Origin: Sclerodactyla briareus
Lineage: Eukaryota; Echinodermata; Holothuroidea; Dendrochirotida; Sclerodactylidae
Reading direction: 5' to 3'
Assembly: GCA_026419785.1 (NCBI GenBank)
Contig: JAODTK010001221.1
Span: 124,001 to 188,000, forward strand
Length of the DNA: 64,000 bases
Shown: in pieces, positions 1 through 10,960 of the stretch
Layout of the letters: each line of letters begins with the position of its first letter
How positions within the stretch are numbered: position 1 is the first letter of the stretch
Translations under genes and position numbers: made by a program
The notes under the pieces: generated by a model
What the model was told of the DNA's origin: nothing
The model's input: only the letters and a program-made list of their open reading frames with translations
The model's database searches: none

Positions 1-72
1 CGATGTTAACTGTAAATGTGTCAAGTCATGCGGTAATATTGTTTTGTTTTTTGACAATACTCTATCAATAAG

Positions 73-223
73 CAGGATGTAGCCTAGGCCGGCACCTCCG
101 AGGCCGAGGCCCGGCTAAGCGTTTCACCTGTACACTGTGGTTGGTGGCCTCGGCAAAAAACCAGGTCCGAGGCCGGGACGAGGGCCGCAAAATCGGCCTC
201 GAGCCGGCCTCGACTACACACTG
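73..223. mobile_element. hAT-like miniature inverted-repeat element, complete, GAGGCC-rich
   Basis: A 151-bp GC-rich element is flanked by a perfect 8-bp direct repeat TCAATAAG (65-72 and 224-231). Its ends are inverted repeats: the left end begins CAGGATGTAGCCTAGGCCGG and the right end read in reverse begins CAGTGTGTAGTCGAGGCCGG, agreeing at 17 of 21 positions. An 8-bp duplication and termini starting with CAG are typical of the hAT superfamily. The interior repeats GAGGCCGAGGCC-type motifs and has no coding capacity, so it would have been moved by a transposase encoded elsewhere. The perfect duplication suggests a fairly recent insertion. Related sequence lies at 17095-17190 and 18825-18950. 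Confidence 0.85.
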
Positions 224-231
224 TCAATAAG

Positions 232-1380
232 TTCAAATTAGTGTCATTTGTAGAAGTGCATATGTCTACCTCAAAATATTACAGCTCTTCGGCAAAATGC
301 TGACACGTCTGAGACGGAAAACCTGGTCCATGCTTTTGCATCCTCTAGGATCGTCTCAATCATACTATTTTATATGAAATCCCACTCAATGCTCTTGCTC
401 CCCTGCAGTGGTGTACGCTACATTCAGGCAGCAACAGGCTCATAAAAAAAAAGTAGGAGAAAAAAGTATTTGAAATTTGCCAAAAGTAGGAGGAAATTAG
501 GATTTTAAATCAGAAAAGTAGATATTCTCACAAGTAGTTTCTGTCAATACTCACTTAACCGGGATTTTCTATTGGTCATTTCATTAAACCTCTGCAATAT
601 GACCTGGATAGAGGGAAGTCAACATAGCAAGAGCTGTTGCAAAGTAGTTCATGACTTTCCTGCATTTCCTTTCTCGCCAATGTCGTTCTTATCTCTCTGA
701 CAAGACGCACAGATTTTGAACACAGTGGTGTCCTCCTCGATCCTGCAGTAAGTGATTTCTGCTCAATCACTGTGCCTATGAGGTAATGTGATGGTGCCTG
801 TCATTCTACCATCTAATCTAGTATTCAACTTGTTAGCAATTGCCCTTTGATGGATGTTACCAACTTGGAATCAATTTTCACGGACCCCTGGGATATTTCT
901 GCTCTGGAAGTTCAGGTCAAATGTTACCTGAAGGGCCATAGGCATGATGTGATGTAAGATATCAAATATCTTTTCAGCCATTTTCAGTGGATTGGATTTT
1001 TCTGAAACTTTGTCATGAAGTTCCTGGGTGGTGCTTCCTTCAGCTCGTTTACAGATTCAGGATGTGATGTCATATAATATCATCAAAACAGTAACATCGG
1101 TTAAAAAGAAGTAGTATGGGCCGGCCCCTAAACAGTCAACCCATTATGGAAGTTGACAAACTGGGAACAATGTTGGTCATTGACCCCTGAAACATATTTG
1201 ATCCAACATTAAGGCAAGTTCACAGGCAACAAGTGGGCACAATCAGCCATTGTGTGAAAGAGAGAGTATTAGGGACAATTTGTTGATATTACACTTGCAA
1301 GCCTGAATGTTGTAGAAGAAGGAAAACAGGAGGAAGGCCAAAGCATTCAAAGGTAAGAAATTTATTAAAGTAAAGAGGAA
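232..1380. other. Region without a supported gene; possible transposon end at 425-441
   Basis: No credible reading frame is seen. At 407-423 there is CAGTGGTGTACGCTAC, resembling the CAGTGGCGTACGC end of the element at 54941-55160. At 425-441 the string CAGGCAGCAACAGGCTC begins, followed by A-rich sequence with repeated AGTAGGAG motifs. The reverse complement of 5761-5779 begins CAGGGCATGCAACAGGCTC and is also next to TAGGAG-type motifs. The two may be the outer ends of one large element or ends of two separate ones. Confidence 0.3.
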
Positions 1381-2460
1381 TGGACATCGACACAGCATGT
1401 GAGCTGCTTTGATACAGACAATATAGTTGAATATGCCCCAGGGGTCAATGAACACTATGACTGGTTGGAACCATTCTTTGCACCAGATGTTCTGTTTTAC
1501 TCAATGATTATACCGACACGCATCCAAAAATCTGTGAACCACAGAAAAAAAACACCTGCATTTGGAGTAAACTGCCTTTGTGCACATTGGTCATTCTTCG
1601 AATATATTTGTACTTTGTGTAAAACGTTGCAAACAAGAGCACCTATGATGCTGAGCCCAACCCATACAAAATGTGTGAAATATTTCATTGCAGACCAATG
1701 CGCAGCTAGGGTTGAATGGTCGATAACATCCAATTAATTTTCACAAGACTCCACACATGCCTGAATTAACTTGAATGTTTTTCATTTCATTTCTACACAC
1801 GAGAGCACCAGTGGTGCAGCAGCTCAAACCACCCAATTGTACCAAATTTTCATGCAATAGATCATGTGCGGGTGAGAGATGATGTTTGCAATGTTTCACA
1901 CAAAAGCTAATTTGACTGTCCTATTCAATTGGATTCTTATAAACATCATGTGAAAAGAGGCACACTCTAGAAACATGGACAAAATTCAAGGACTTGTATT
2001 CTTTCAGACGATGCATTTGGCAATTCACACGAAGACTGTTTGTGTCCATTTAATGACCAGCAGTCATGAACACTTGTTCATCCAAGAATGACCATCTGAT
2101 GGCCAAAAATTCAATTCACATAATCGCCTATTGTTATCTCTTAACTTTACAATGCCATGTTTACCCGCAATCATGACAAACTTGTGTCCACATTTTGTTA
2201 ACATCATCGAAGGAAATGAAATAATTGGGTAGTCAGAAAGGCATTTCACTTAATGGCCCATTGTCCCCATGCCCCATCATTAATTAATTGTACCTATGTT
2301 TGGTCACATAACAACACACAGAATGACTATGAATTGAGACATACGCAATTCCAACCAAATGGCCTATTGTTCCCCTTACTGACCTCTAAGCTGATCTCAC
2401 ATGGTCAACATCCAGATTCATCCATTCACATAATGAACAATTTGGCCTGAAAAGGCTCAT
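1380..2460. repeat. Diverged tandem array, family D/E, proximal part
   Basis: Recurring phrases show an old tandem repeat: 'tgtccacattt.g.taacatc', 'aatggcctattgt.cccc' and 'gtcaatgaaca' return at irregular spacing (for example near 1440, 2190, 2260 and 2360). The copies are too diverged and indel-ridden for a stable unit length by eye. The same phrases occur at 27395-28165 and 33235-34865, so this is one superfamily. Open frames here are accidental. Confidence 0.6.
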
Positions 2461-5400
2461 TTCACCACAATGACCCTTGGTGCTCCTTCAATGACTTTGA
2501 CCTTATATGGGTCTAAAGATGCCCGCAGGAGTCATGAACATTGTGTCCACATTTGTCAGCATCAATCAAAGAATGGCCAGAGAATTTGGCAATTTTCCAA
2601 CATCACACGATGGCTTTGTGCCCCTGCATGCCTTTTAACAATTCACATAGACAAAGATGCCCCAAGAGTCTCAATGAACCCTGTGACTATTTGGAGGCCC
2701 ATAAAGCTTCTTTTCAACCAGATTTACTTTGTAACAATGACTTAATGACGGCCAGCATCAACCCATGTGTCCAAGCTGAAAACACCACCCCACGCAAGGA
2801 CATGTGTTGACATTCTAATGGACTTTGAGGCGAAGATACATTTTTGGATGTGTGTATGGGAATAGATAGACAGATCGATTGTATGGCCAGAGGATAAGAG
2901 AGGGATGGTAGATGTTGATTAAATGGATGGGCTGCATGAATAGATGATTGGGATGGGTTGGATAGAGGATATGGTTGGGATGATGGATGGATGAGATTGC
3001 TGGACGGATGCATCGATGGATAGGATGGATAAGATGGATAGAAGACATGGATGGATGGAATGGGGCTGGGAAATAGATGCTGTATGGGATGGATAGATTG
3101 GCTGGATGGATGGATAGAATTGATGAGATTGGATAATGGATGGGATGGGTGGGACGGGTTGGATAGATTCGCATTGATAGAGGAAATGGTGAGATTAATG
3201 GGGTGGCTAGATGACTGGATGGGATGATAGATGGATGGATGGATAGATGGGATGGATAGATGGATGATAGATTGATGGATAGGAAGAATTGTCATGCGGA
3301 TCACAATGGTTCAAACAAAATAACTGGATTTTTAATAACATGCATTGATCCCTAGATGGATTGATTATAGATAGAATGACTCATATTAACCTGGCATAGG
3401 CTTACTGGTTTGAGTCTAAAATGCATCCTCTCCCTAAAAACAGCAATTGGGTGTTCTTCTAGAACATTTACCAAATACCTCCACATTTGGTCAAGATGCC
3501 CCAAGATTCAATGAACATTGTGTCCACAGTTGGTCAGCATCCATCAACGCACGCCAGGAGAAAGGCAATTTCAAACAGAGGCCCTTATTGTGCCCCTTCA
3601 ATGAACCTTTTAACTTCACATAGACAAAAGATGCTTCAGAGGTCTCAATGAACCCTGTGACTATTTGAAGCCATGAGCTTCTTTTTTCATCAAATGTTAC
3701 TGTTGTAACTCCAATGACTTAACGACACAACATCACACCATGTGACCAATCTGAAAACCCACCACGCAAGTACATTATGACATTTCTAATTGCACTTTCT
3801 TAGGCGAAGATCATTTTGGAGTGAATGGGAGGGATAGACTGGATGGAATGGACAGATGGATGAGATGGATGAATTAATGGAATGGATGATGTGATATGGA
3901 TGGGCTGCATGGATTGAATAGATGAATGGGATGGGTTGGATAGACCGTATGGAATTAGGATATGGTGGATGATGGGGGATAGATGGCTGGATTGGATGGA
4001 GAGCTGGGATGGATAGCTTGATGGGTTGGATAGAAGAAATTGATGGGATGAATGGGGTGGTAGATGCTGATAGGAGGGATAGATGCTGGATGGGATGGAT
4101 AGATCTGGATGGGTTGATAGCTGGAGAGATGATAGTTGGGATTGATGGGTGGCTGGGTTGGATAGATCGCATGGCTATAGGAAATGGAGGAAGATGATGG
4201 GTGGATGATTACTGGATGGGCTGGATAGATGGATGGGAGGATAGATTGGATGGATATATGGGATGGATGATTGATTGGATAGGAAAATGTCATGCGGATC
4301 ACAATGGTTCAACCAGAATATCTGGGTTAGAACTAAAAATGCATTGATCCCCAGATGGATAGAGTAAGATAGAATGACATGCAGATTCACCGGCATATGC
4401 TTTAAGTCTGGTTTGAGCTAAAATGCTCTCTCCTACAAACAGCAAATTGGGTGTTCTTGTCTAGAACATTTACCAAATAAACTCCCACAGTTTGGTCAAA
4501 GATTCCCCAAGAGTCAATGAACATTGTGTCCACATTTGGTCAGCATCCAATCAAAGAACGGCCAGAGAAAGGCACATTTCACACGATGGCCTATTGTGCC
4601 CCTTCAATTACCTTTAACATTCACATAGATAAGAGCCTCCCGAGGTCTCAATGACCCTGTGACTATTTGAAGGCCATAGAGCTTCTTTTCACCAGATGTT
4701 ACTGTAGTAACTCCAATGACTTAACTACGCAAACATCACACCATGTACCAAAGCGAAAACCCACCACGCAAGGAAATTATACATTCTAATGCACGTGAAG
4801 GCGAAATACAATTGGGATGGGATGGATGGTAATGGAGGAATTGACAAGATGATGAGATGGATGAATAGATGGAATGGGGGATAGATGTGATAAATGGATG
4901 GCTGCATGGATTAATATATATAATTGGATGGGTTGGATAGACCGTAATGATAGATGCTATGGTTGGGATGATGGTGATGATATATGGCTGCTTGGATGGA
5001 AGATGTGAGGATTAGATGGATGGGTGGATAGAAGAAATGGTTGGATGAATGGGGTGGATAGAGCTTGATAAAGGATTGGCTAGATGCTGGAGGGGATGGA
5101 TGATTTGGATGAAGATGGATAGATGGATATTGGATGTGTGGATGAGTTTTGGATAATTGTATGGATAGATGTAAATGGATGGGAAGAATGGGATGAGATG
5201 GATGCCTGATGAGATGGAATGGATGGGATGAGATGGACAGATTGGATGGATAGATGGATTGATGGATAGGAAGAATGTCCCCTGATCACAATATTCAACC
5301 AGATTAGACTGGTTTTGACCTAAAATGCATTATCGCCCCCGATGGATGGATTAGATGAATGCCGCAGATTAACTGGCATAGCTTAGCTATTGAGCTAAAA

Positions 5401-5480
5401 TGCCATCTGCAATTGGGTGTTTCTTCTCTAACATTAACCAAATAACTCCACATTTGGGTCTCTTTGCAATTACATTTTTG
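2460..5480. repeat. Three tandem ~1-kb units, each with a degenerate GGAT/GATA block
   Basis: The phrase TCTAGAACATTTACCAAAT recurs near 3463, 4462 and (degraded) 5426, giving periods close to 1 kb. Each unit has a core containing 'gtccacatttggtcagcatc' (near 2545, 3517, 4525), then 'accacgcaag', then about 450 bp of degenerate GGATGGATAGAT sequence (2860-3280, 3820-4290, 4805-5270), then 'atgtcatgcggatcacaatgg'. The unit end 'gacatgcagattc..ccggcatatgcttt..gagctaaaa' matches the end of the locus at 33235-34865. Long minus-strand frames rich in Ser, Ile, His and Pro are translations of the microsatellite, not genes. Confidence 0.85.
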
Positions 5481-6660
5481 GTACATGCATCAGTAACGGT
5501 TTGAGATACAGTTTCCCATTAGCAGTCCAGAATAGAGGTCTGAATGCATCTTTGACTGGACAGTAAATTCAGGGAAGGACTTCCATTTCCATCGTAGATA
5601 CGTGCTGGCAGTTCCTCACGCTCCTTCCAATCTTGTGTGATTTTTTTTTTGAGCGAACTTTTGAAAAAAAGTATGAGAAAGTAGGCGAGTAAGTAGGATT
5701 GTCGAGAAAAATGTAGGAGAATAGGAGGCACTGGCACAAATAGGAGAGTTTGAAAAATAGGAGCCTGTTGCATGCCCTGTAACGTGCTTCCTACCTACCA
5801 TCATATTCACTACAAAATTGCTCTGTTTGTTACTGTCCACTCTATGGGTTCCGGCGACCAAACTAAGTTTGAGGATCGTTGTTTTTTCCGCTCGCTCCAT
5901 TCTTTTGGAACCAACTAACTACCTTCACATGCCAAATTCTACTAGCCTATCAGCTTTCTTCTAAAGCCCTCCAGCTATGGCTGGTTGAGCTATTGTGATG
6001 CCCATGATTTCATTCCACTATCTATCTATCTAATTAACTATCTAATTCGAGCCTATCCTCTGGGCCACTACTGTCATTCTGTTCTGGCAGACGAAAGGAA
6101 CGCGTGGGCCACGCCTATCTAACTGAAATATGCCATATCCCAGATCCCCGCGGCTAGTAGGGTGGGTTAACTGCAAACCTCAGTGGTGAAAGTAAGTACA
6201 TTTTGCGCAATAAATTGAATGTGTGGTGGTCCCGTGAAGACTTCAATACAACAGGTTAACGTGTCCACTGTGTGGATTGTCCAAGCAATCTGTCATCACG
6301 ATCACAATGGCATAACCATCTTTAATTCCGAGGGCAGACAAGGTTTTTTCTTTCTGGAATTGGGGCAGAATAAGCTGCATTTAGGGGATTTAGTGGAGGG
6401 CATAAGCTTCTGAAAAGTGCTACTGCATGAAAACAACCAGTTGAGTAGAGGAGAATGAAATGGACCGGCCTTGCTGTCACCCCAAACCATGGGGGTACAT
6501 GGGAACATTTTGGGACAATTACTACTGACCAGCCACAGTTGTTAGTCGTCAGTTCAAGCAGATATTTTCGTGAGGAAGGTCCAACTTCCAAACCCTATAC
6601 ACACTGAGGTTGAGTAAGCCTGTAGTGTCCATTGTCTGTTCTAAGAGGCTACTAAAGGCA
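5481..6660. other. Region without a supported gene
   Basis: The segment 5640-5779 carries repeated (G/A)TAGGAG motifs and ends in GAGCCTGTTGCATGCCCTG, a possible transposon end pairing with 425-441. A short ATCT microsatellite lies near 6023-6050. Nothing else is recognised. Confidence 0.3.
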
Positions 6661-8115
6661 GAGAGTTACGAACTGAACAGTATTTGTGATATGTATGCTT
6701 ATGAAACAACACCTATTTATTCAAGGTCACTCCAACAAAGCTGGAGAGTTACATACTATCTGGTGTATTCAATAGTAAGTGCTGATATGTATGCTAATGA
6801 ACATCTTCAAATCGTTCAAGGTCACTCTGACACAGATGGAGAGTCACATACTGTCCGGTGTATCCAGTATGTATGTGCTGATATGTATGCCATTGAACAT
6901 TACCTACTCATTCAAGGTCACTCTGACACAGATGGAGAGTCACATACGTCCGGTGTATCCAGTATGTATGTGCTGATATGTATGCCATATAACATCATCT
7001 AAACCATTCAAGGACTCTCTGACACAGCTGGAGAGTCACATACTGTCCGGTGTATCCAGTATGTATGAACTGATATGTATGCCATTGATCATCATCTAAA
7101 TCATTCAAGGACACTCTGACACAGCTGGAGAGTCACATACTGTCCGGTGTATCCAGTATGTATGTGCTGATATGTATGCCATTGAACATTACCTACTCAT
7201 TCAAGGACACTCTGACACAGATGGAGAGTCACATACTGTCCGGTGTATCCAATATGTATGTGCTGATATGTATGCCATATAACATCATCTAAATCATTCA
7301 AGGACTCTCTGACACAGCTGGAGAGTCACATACTGTCCGGTGTATCCATATGTATGTGCTGATATGTATGCCATTGATCATCATCTAAATCATTCAAGGA
7401 CACTCTGACACAGCTGGAGAGTCACATACTGTCCGGTGTATCCAGTATGTATGTGCTGATATGTATGCCATTGAACATTACCTACTCATTCAAGGTCACT
7501 CTGACACAGATGGAGAGTCACTGTCCGGTGTATCCAGTATGTATGTGCTGATATGTATGCCATTGAACATTACCTACTCATTCAAGGTCACTCTGACACA
7601 GATGGAGAGTCACATACGTCCGGTGTATCCAGTATGTATGTGCTGATATGTATGCCATATAACATCATCTAAACCATTCAAGGACTCTCTGACACAGCTG
7701 GAGAGTCACATACTGTCGGTGTATCCAGTATGTATGAACTGATATGTATGCCATTGATCATCATCTAAATCATTCAAGGACACTCTGACACAGCTGGAGA
7801 GTCACATACTGTCCGGTGTTCCAGTATGTATGTGCTTATATGTATGCCATTGAACATTACCTACTCATCAGGACACCTGCCACAGATGGAGAGTCACATA
7901 CTTGTCGCGGTTATCCATATGTATTGCTGATATTTATGCCATATAACACCTCAATCATTCAAGGAGACTCTTTGACACAGCTTGGAGAGTCACATACTGT
8001 CCCGGTGTACCAGTATGTTGTGCTGATAGTATGCCATTGAATCATCATCTGAATCATTCCGGACAGCTCGGCCCACAGCTGGAGAGTCCATACTGTCCGG
8101 TGTATCCAGTACCGT
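6660..8115. repeat. ~96-bp minisatellite with A-B-C higher-order organisation
   Basis: The phrase 'gctgatatgtatgcc' recurs near 6876, 6971, 7069, 7165, 7261, 7357, 7453, 7546, 7641, 7738, 7833, 7925 and 8021, spaced 92-98 bp. Monomers fall into three types by the text after 'gccat': A 'tgaacattacctactcatt', B 'ataacatcatctaaa.catt' and C 'tgatcatcatctaaatcatt'. Their order is ABC, ABC, A, ABC, ABC, so the higher-order unit is a trimer of about 290 bp with one extra A at 7453-7546. Monomers at the left edge (6660-6870) and after 7820 are more diverged than those in the middle. Frames through the array are not genes. Confidence 0.95.
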
Positions 8116-8895
8116 TATTCATTCCGGCTAGCGCCAGGCGCTTGCAAAGTTTCCAGGATGGGCGCTTGCGAGAGTATAACTTTAATTGTTGTGTATTCGT
8201 TTTGTGGGGTGTACTTTTGCAGACGGACAACTGTGGTACGAAAACACAACATTCAAACTCGCACAGTTGAGAAAACAATTTCTTGCTACGTTCCCCCCCC
8301 CCATCCCCAACCCGCCCTTCCCGATCAATAAAACTTACAAACCGATGCGTGTCCATTCCGCGTGACATCACTGTTCAAGTGCTATTGCATCTATGCAGAC
8401 GATATAACACGCACAAACGAACGAATGGACTATGGTAATAGGCCTACGGGCGTGGACACAACGCATAACCAACCTCCCAACCATTGCCTCGATCGGTATG
8501 AATACCTCGCAATACATTTCCGAAATTTGATTGTGAAAGTGTCCTAAAATCATTGCTAAAACTATTAATTAAAATCTCGAATCCAGTGAAATTAATTGAA
8601 TAACTCCATTCATTCAAGGAATTGAGTACTGTAGGTCTATGAGAGTCACAGGCCACACCGTCTTACCTGAGCGCGATGGCGAGCGCTCGAGCGATTTTCG
8701 GTTTTTATAAACCATGTTGTTTGTGATGGGGGTATGGCTGTATGTCTTTGAAACTAATCGAGCGATAGTGCTACTGCTGGCATAAAAACAGAAATATTTT
8801 CAGCTTCTCCCGCCATATCAACTTAATTCACAAGAGCTTGCAAAGAAGTTGGGTGGGCGCTCACGCTGGGAATGGGCGCTTGTTCGGAATGAATA
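8116..8895. mobile_element. 780-bp inverted-repeat DNA element inserted in the minisatellite
   Basis: The minisatellite stops in mid-monomer at 'tgtatccagta' and resumes at 'gtatgtatgtg' after 8896. Between them is unrelated DNA whose ends are inverted repeats: left TATTCATTCCGGCTAGCGCC, right in reverse TATTCATTCCGAACAAGCGC (first 11 bases identical, then similar with a one-base offset). The flank fits a short GTA or TA duplication, but tandem-repeat context makes the exact length ambiguous. Subterminal copies of GGCGCTTGC occur at both ends. No transposase frame is present. The superfamily is unknown. Confidence 0.75.
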
Positions 8896-9260
8896 CTGTA
8901 TGTATGTGTCTGATATGTATGCCATTGAACATCTAAATCATTCAAGGACACTCTGGCCCAGCTGGAGAGTCACATACTGTCCGCTGCTGTCCGTTGTATC
9001 CAGTCGGTATTCCAGTGGAACATCAACTAAATCATTTAAGGACTCTTTGACACAGCTGGAGAGTCACATACTGTCCGTTATCCAGTATGTATGTGGCTGA
9101 TTTATGCCATTTGAACAATCACCTACTCATTATTCAAGGACCCTCTGGCAAAGCTGGGGAGTACATGTCTGATGTATTCATTATATAAGTGTTGATATGT
9201 ATGCCAGAGAGCATCAGGTGATCATAAAAGTCACGCTGACACAGCAGCTGGATCATCATG
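8896..9260. repeat. Distal remainder of the ~96-bp minisatellite
   Basis: Three to four diverged monomers continue to the right of the inserted element, with 'tgatatgtatgccattgaac', 'ctctggcccagctggagagtcacatactgtccg' and 'tgttgatatgtatgcc' still recognisable. Divergence rises to the right and similarity ends near 'catgagagtaagaagg'. This proves the array was once continuous across 8116-8895. Confidence 0.85.
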
Positions 9261-10189
9261 AACCCTCTCACATCATGAGAGTAAGAAGGTGGTTGGGAAA
9301 TTTATTGTCAGGATAATAGTTAAAATTAAAGAAATTGAGGAAACAAAAACAGCAACATAATAAATGATAGGGCACTAGATTTATTCAAAAACCGGTAACA
9401 TAAAATAACCAGCTAAAGAATGAGACTGAAAGGTCCCACTCAGAATCCTTGAAAGATCTTGAAAACCTTTGTTAAAATTTGCCTGAGTTTATGTCATTAT
9501 CGGAACTAATAACTTGGAAAACTGACCAAGACGACATTAGAATATGGGAGGAAAGTGGAACAGCTTGAGCTGATCCCGACATAGTACGCAGTATACATCA
9601 AAAAGAGTTTAAAACTCTTTCAAACCTCTTTCAGCTGTCAAATTAATAAAGGCTATAAAAAAAAAAGAAACAATACAAGGAGAACAGAAAATACATTACA
9701 AGTCACGGCAACATAACCTGGAGAAAAGGAAGCTTTTCACATGTGCCAAAGTAATGAGTTTCGTATGAAAATACTAATTGGGGTAATAAAACTACCCACA
9801 ATTCTCATAAAAAATAATAGCGTTGTAACTATAATTACGATTTGCACGTGAAGTAAAATCGAGCGCCATGGTCAATTTTCTTGGAAGAAATAGTACAGTA
9901 CTGGAGGTCTTTCTTGTTCTGTTTCAGGCTACTACTTGGAAGAGGGGTGGCATCTCCATCCTTTTTTTTTGGGGGGAGCAGGGCACAGTTAAAACAAAGG
10001 CACTCCGATAAATGAGAAGCTGGGGTTGAAGGAATTTTGGAAATTGATGGTCCTAGATGTAATCTGGTGTTACATTCTTTATCTTTAGCAGTAAAAATAA
10101 TAACAAAAATAAATGTACATTCTTCTTCAAATCAACCACTTATTTGTATGTTTGGCCGAGCAGACTCAGCAGGGATCATTCAAGAGCTC
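9261..10189. other. Region without a supported gene
   Basis: AT-rich sequence with short A and T runs (for example 9660-9668 and 9961-9970). No convincing reading frame, RNA gene or repeat boundary is seen. Confidence 0.3.
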
Positions 10190-10960
10190 TCAAAATTCAG
10201 AGAGGTTAAAGTCTGAACATCTTGTTAACCGACATTAGGCCCAGAATGCCTGGTTCAATGCAGGTTTAACTTTGGTATGATGCAGCGCTCTATGGGGAGT
10301 ACACAAACTCTAATGGTTTTTGGTGTGGGACCCAGGGGGTAGTTTTGGGGGATTTTGGCCCCCTGTAGCTTTTTTAGCAGGGTAACTTGATCACAGCTGG
10401 AAATGGATGAGGCTCGAGGCGCATACCACCACATGTGGGTTCCCATGATGAGTACTGATCCATATTTTTGGGGGGTCTGTTAAAGGTGTCATCTGAGTGT
10501 TGAGGAGAGGCAAAATCTGAAAATTTTCTAACAATAAGTTCAGAATTTCCTGGTCTCCATCGAGTTGAAATTTCGTAGGCAGCTTTCTTATGGGATATAG
10601 GAACCCTATTGTTTTTGGTGTAGACCGGAGTCAGTTTAGGGGAAAAATGAAAATTGTAAAACATTTCAGTCAGCTTGTTACAATGCATATTTTCAAATGA
10701 TCACTGAGCTTTAAATATTGGCTTTCTTCTCCTAGTGATACATATTCTCATTGTTTTGAGCTCAGATCTGAGGCTATCTGAGGCTAAAAGGGGTCAAAGT
10801 CTACAAATCTTGTTAACACAATAAATCCAGAATGCCCTGGTTGATCAGGTTGAATTTGGTGTGCAGCTCTCCTACATGAACTTTGTTTTTACTTTGTGCA
10901 GAACGGGGCCAGTTTGGAGGGGAGGGGGATGGGGATATTGTGAAAAATTTGCTTTTTGGC
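10190..10960 (+). repeat. Family B tandem repeat, three ~290-bp units
   Basis: Units begin near 10202, 10506 and 10789 with 'gaggt.aaagtctgaa.atcttgttaac', followed by 'ccagaat..cctggt', 'cagctttctTatggg', 'aaccctattgtttttggtg' and 'accgg.g.cagttt.ggg'. Spacing is about 304 and 284 bp. The same phrases, reverse-complemented, make up 60560-62130, and a shorter relative lies at 25040-25450. No coding capacity is evident; the minus-strand frames crossing it are fortuitous. Confidence 0.8.

Noticed and set aside
2714..5298. Long minus-strand frames rich in His, Pro, Ser and Ile
   Set aside because: They are translations of degenerate GGAT/GATA microsatellite and exist in several frames at once; no gene.
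6610..8040. Repeat protein encoded across the minisatellite
   Set aside because: The ~96-bp period keeps one frame open by chance, with indels and stops differing between monomers.
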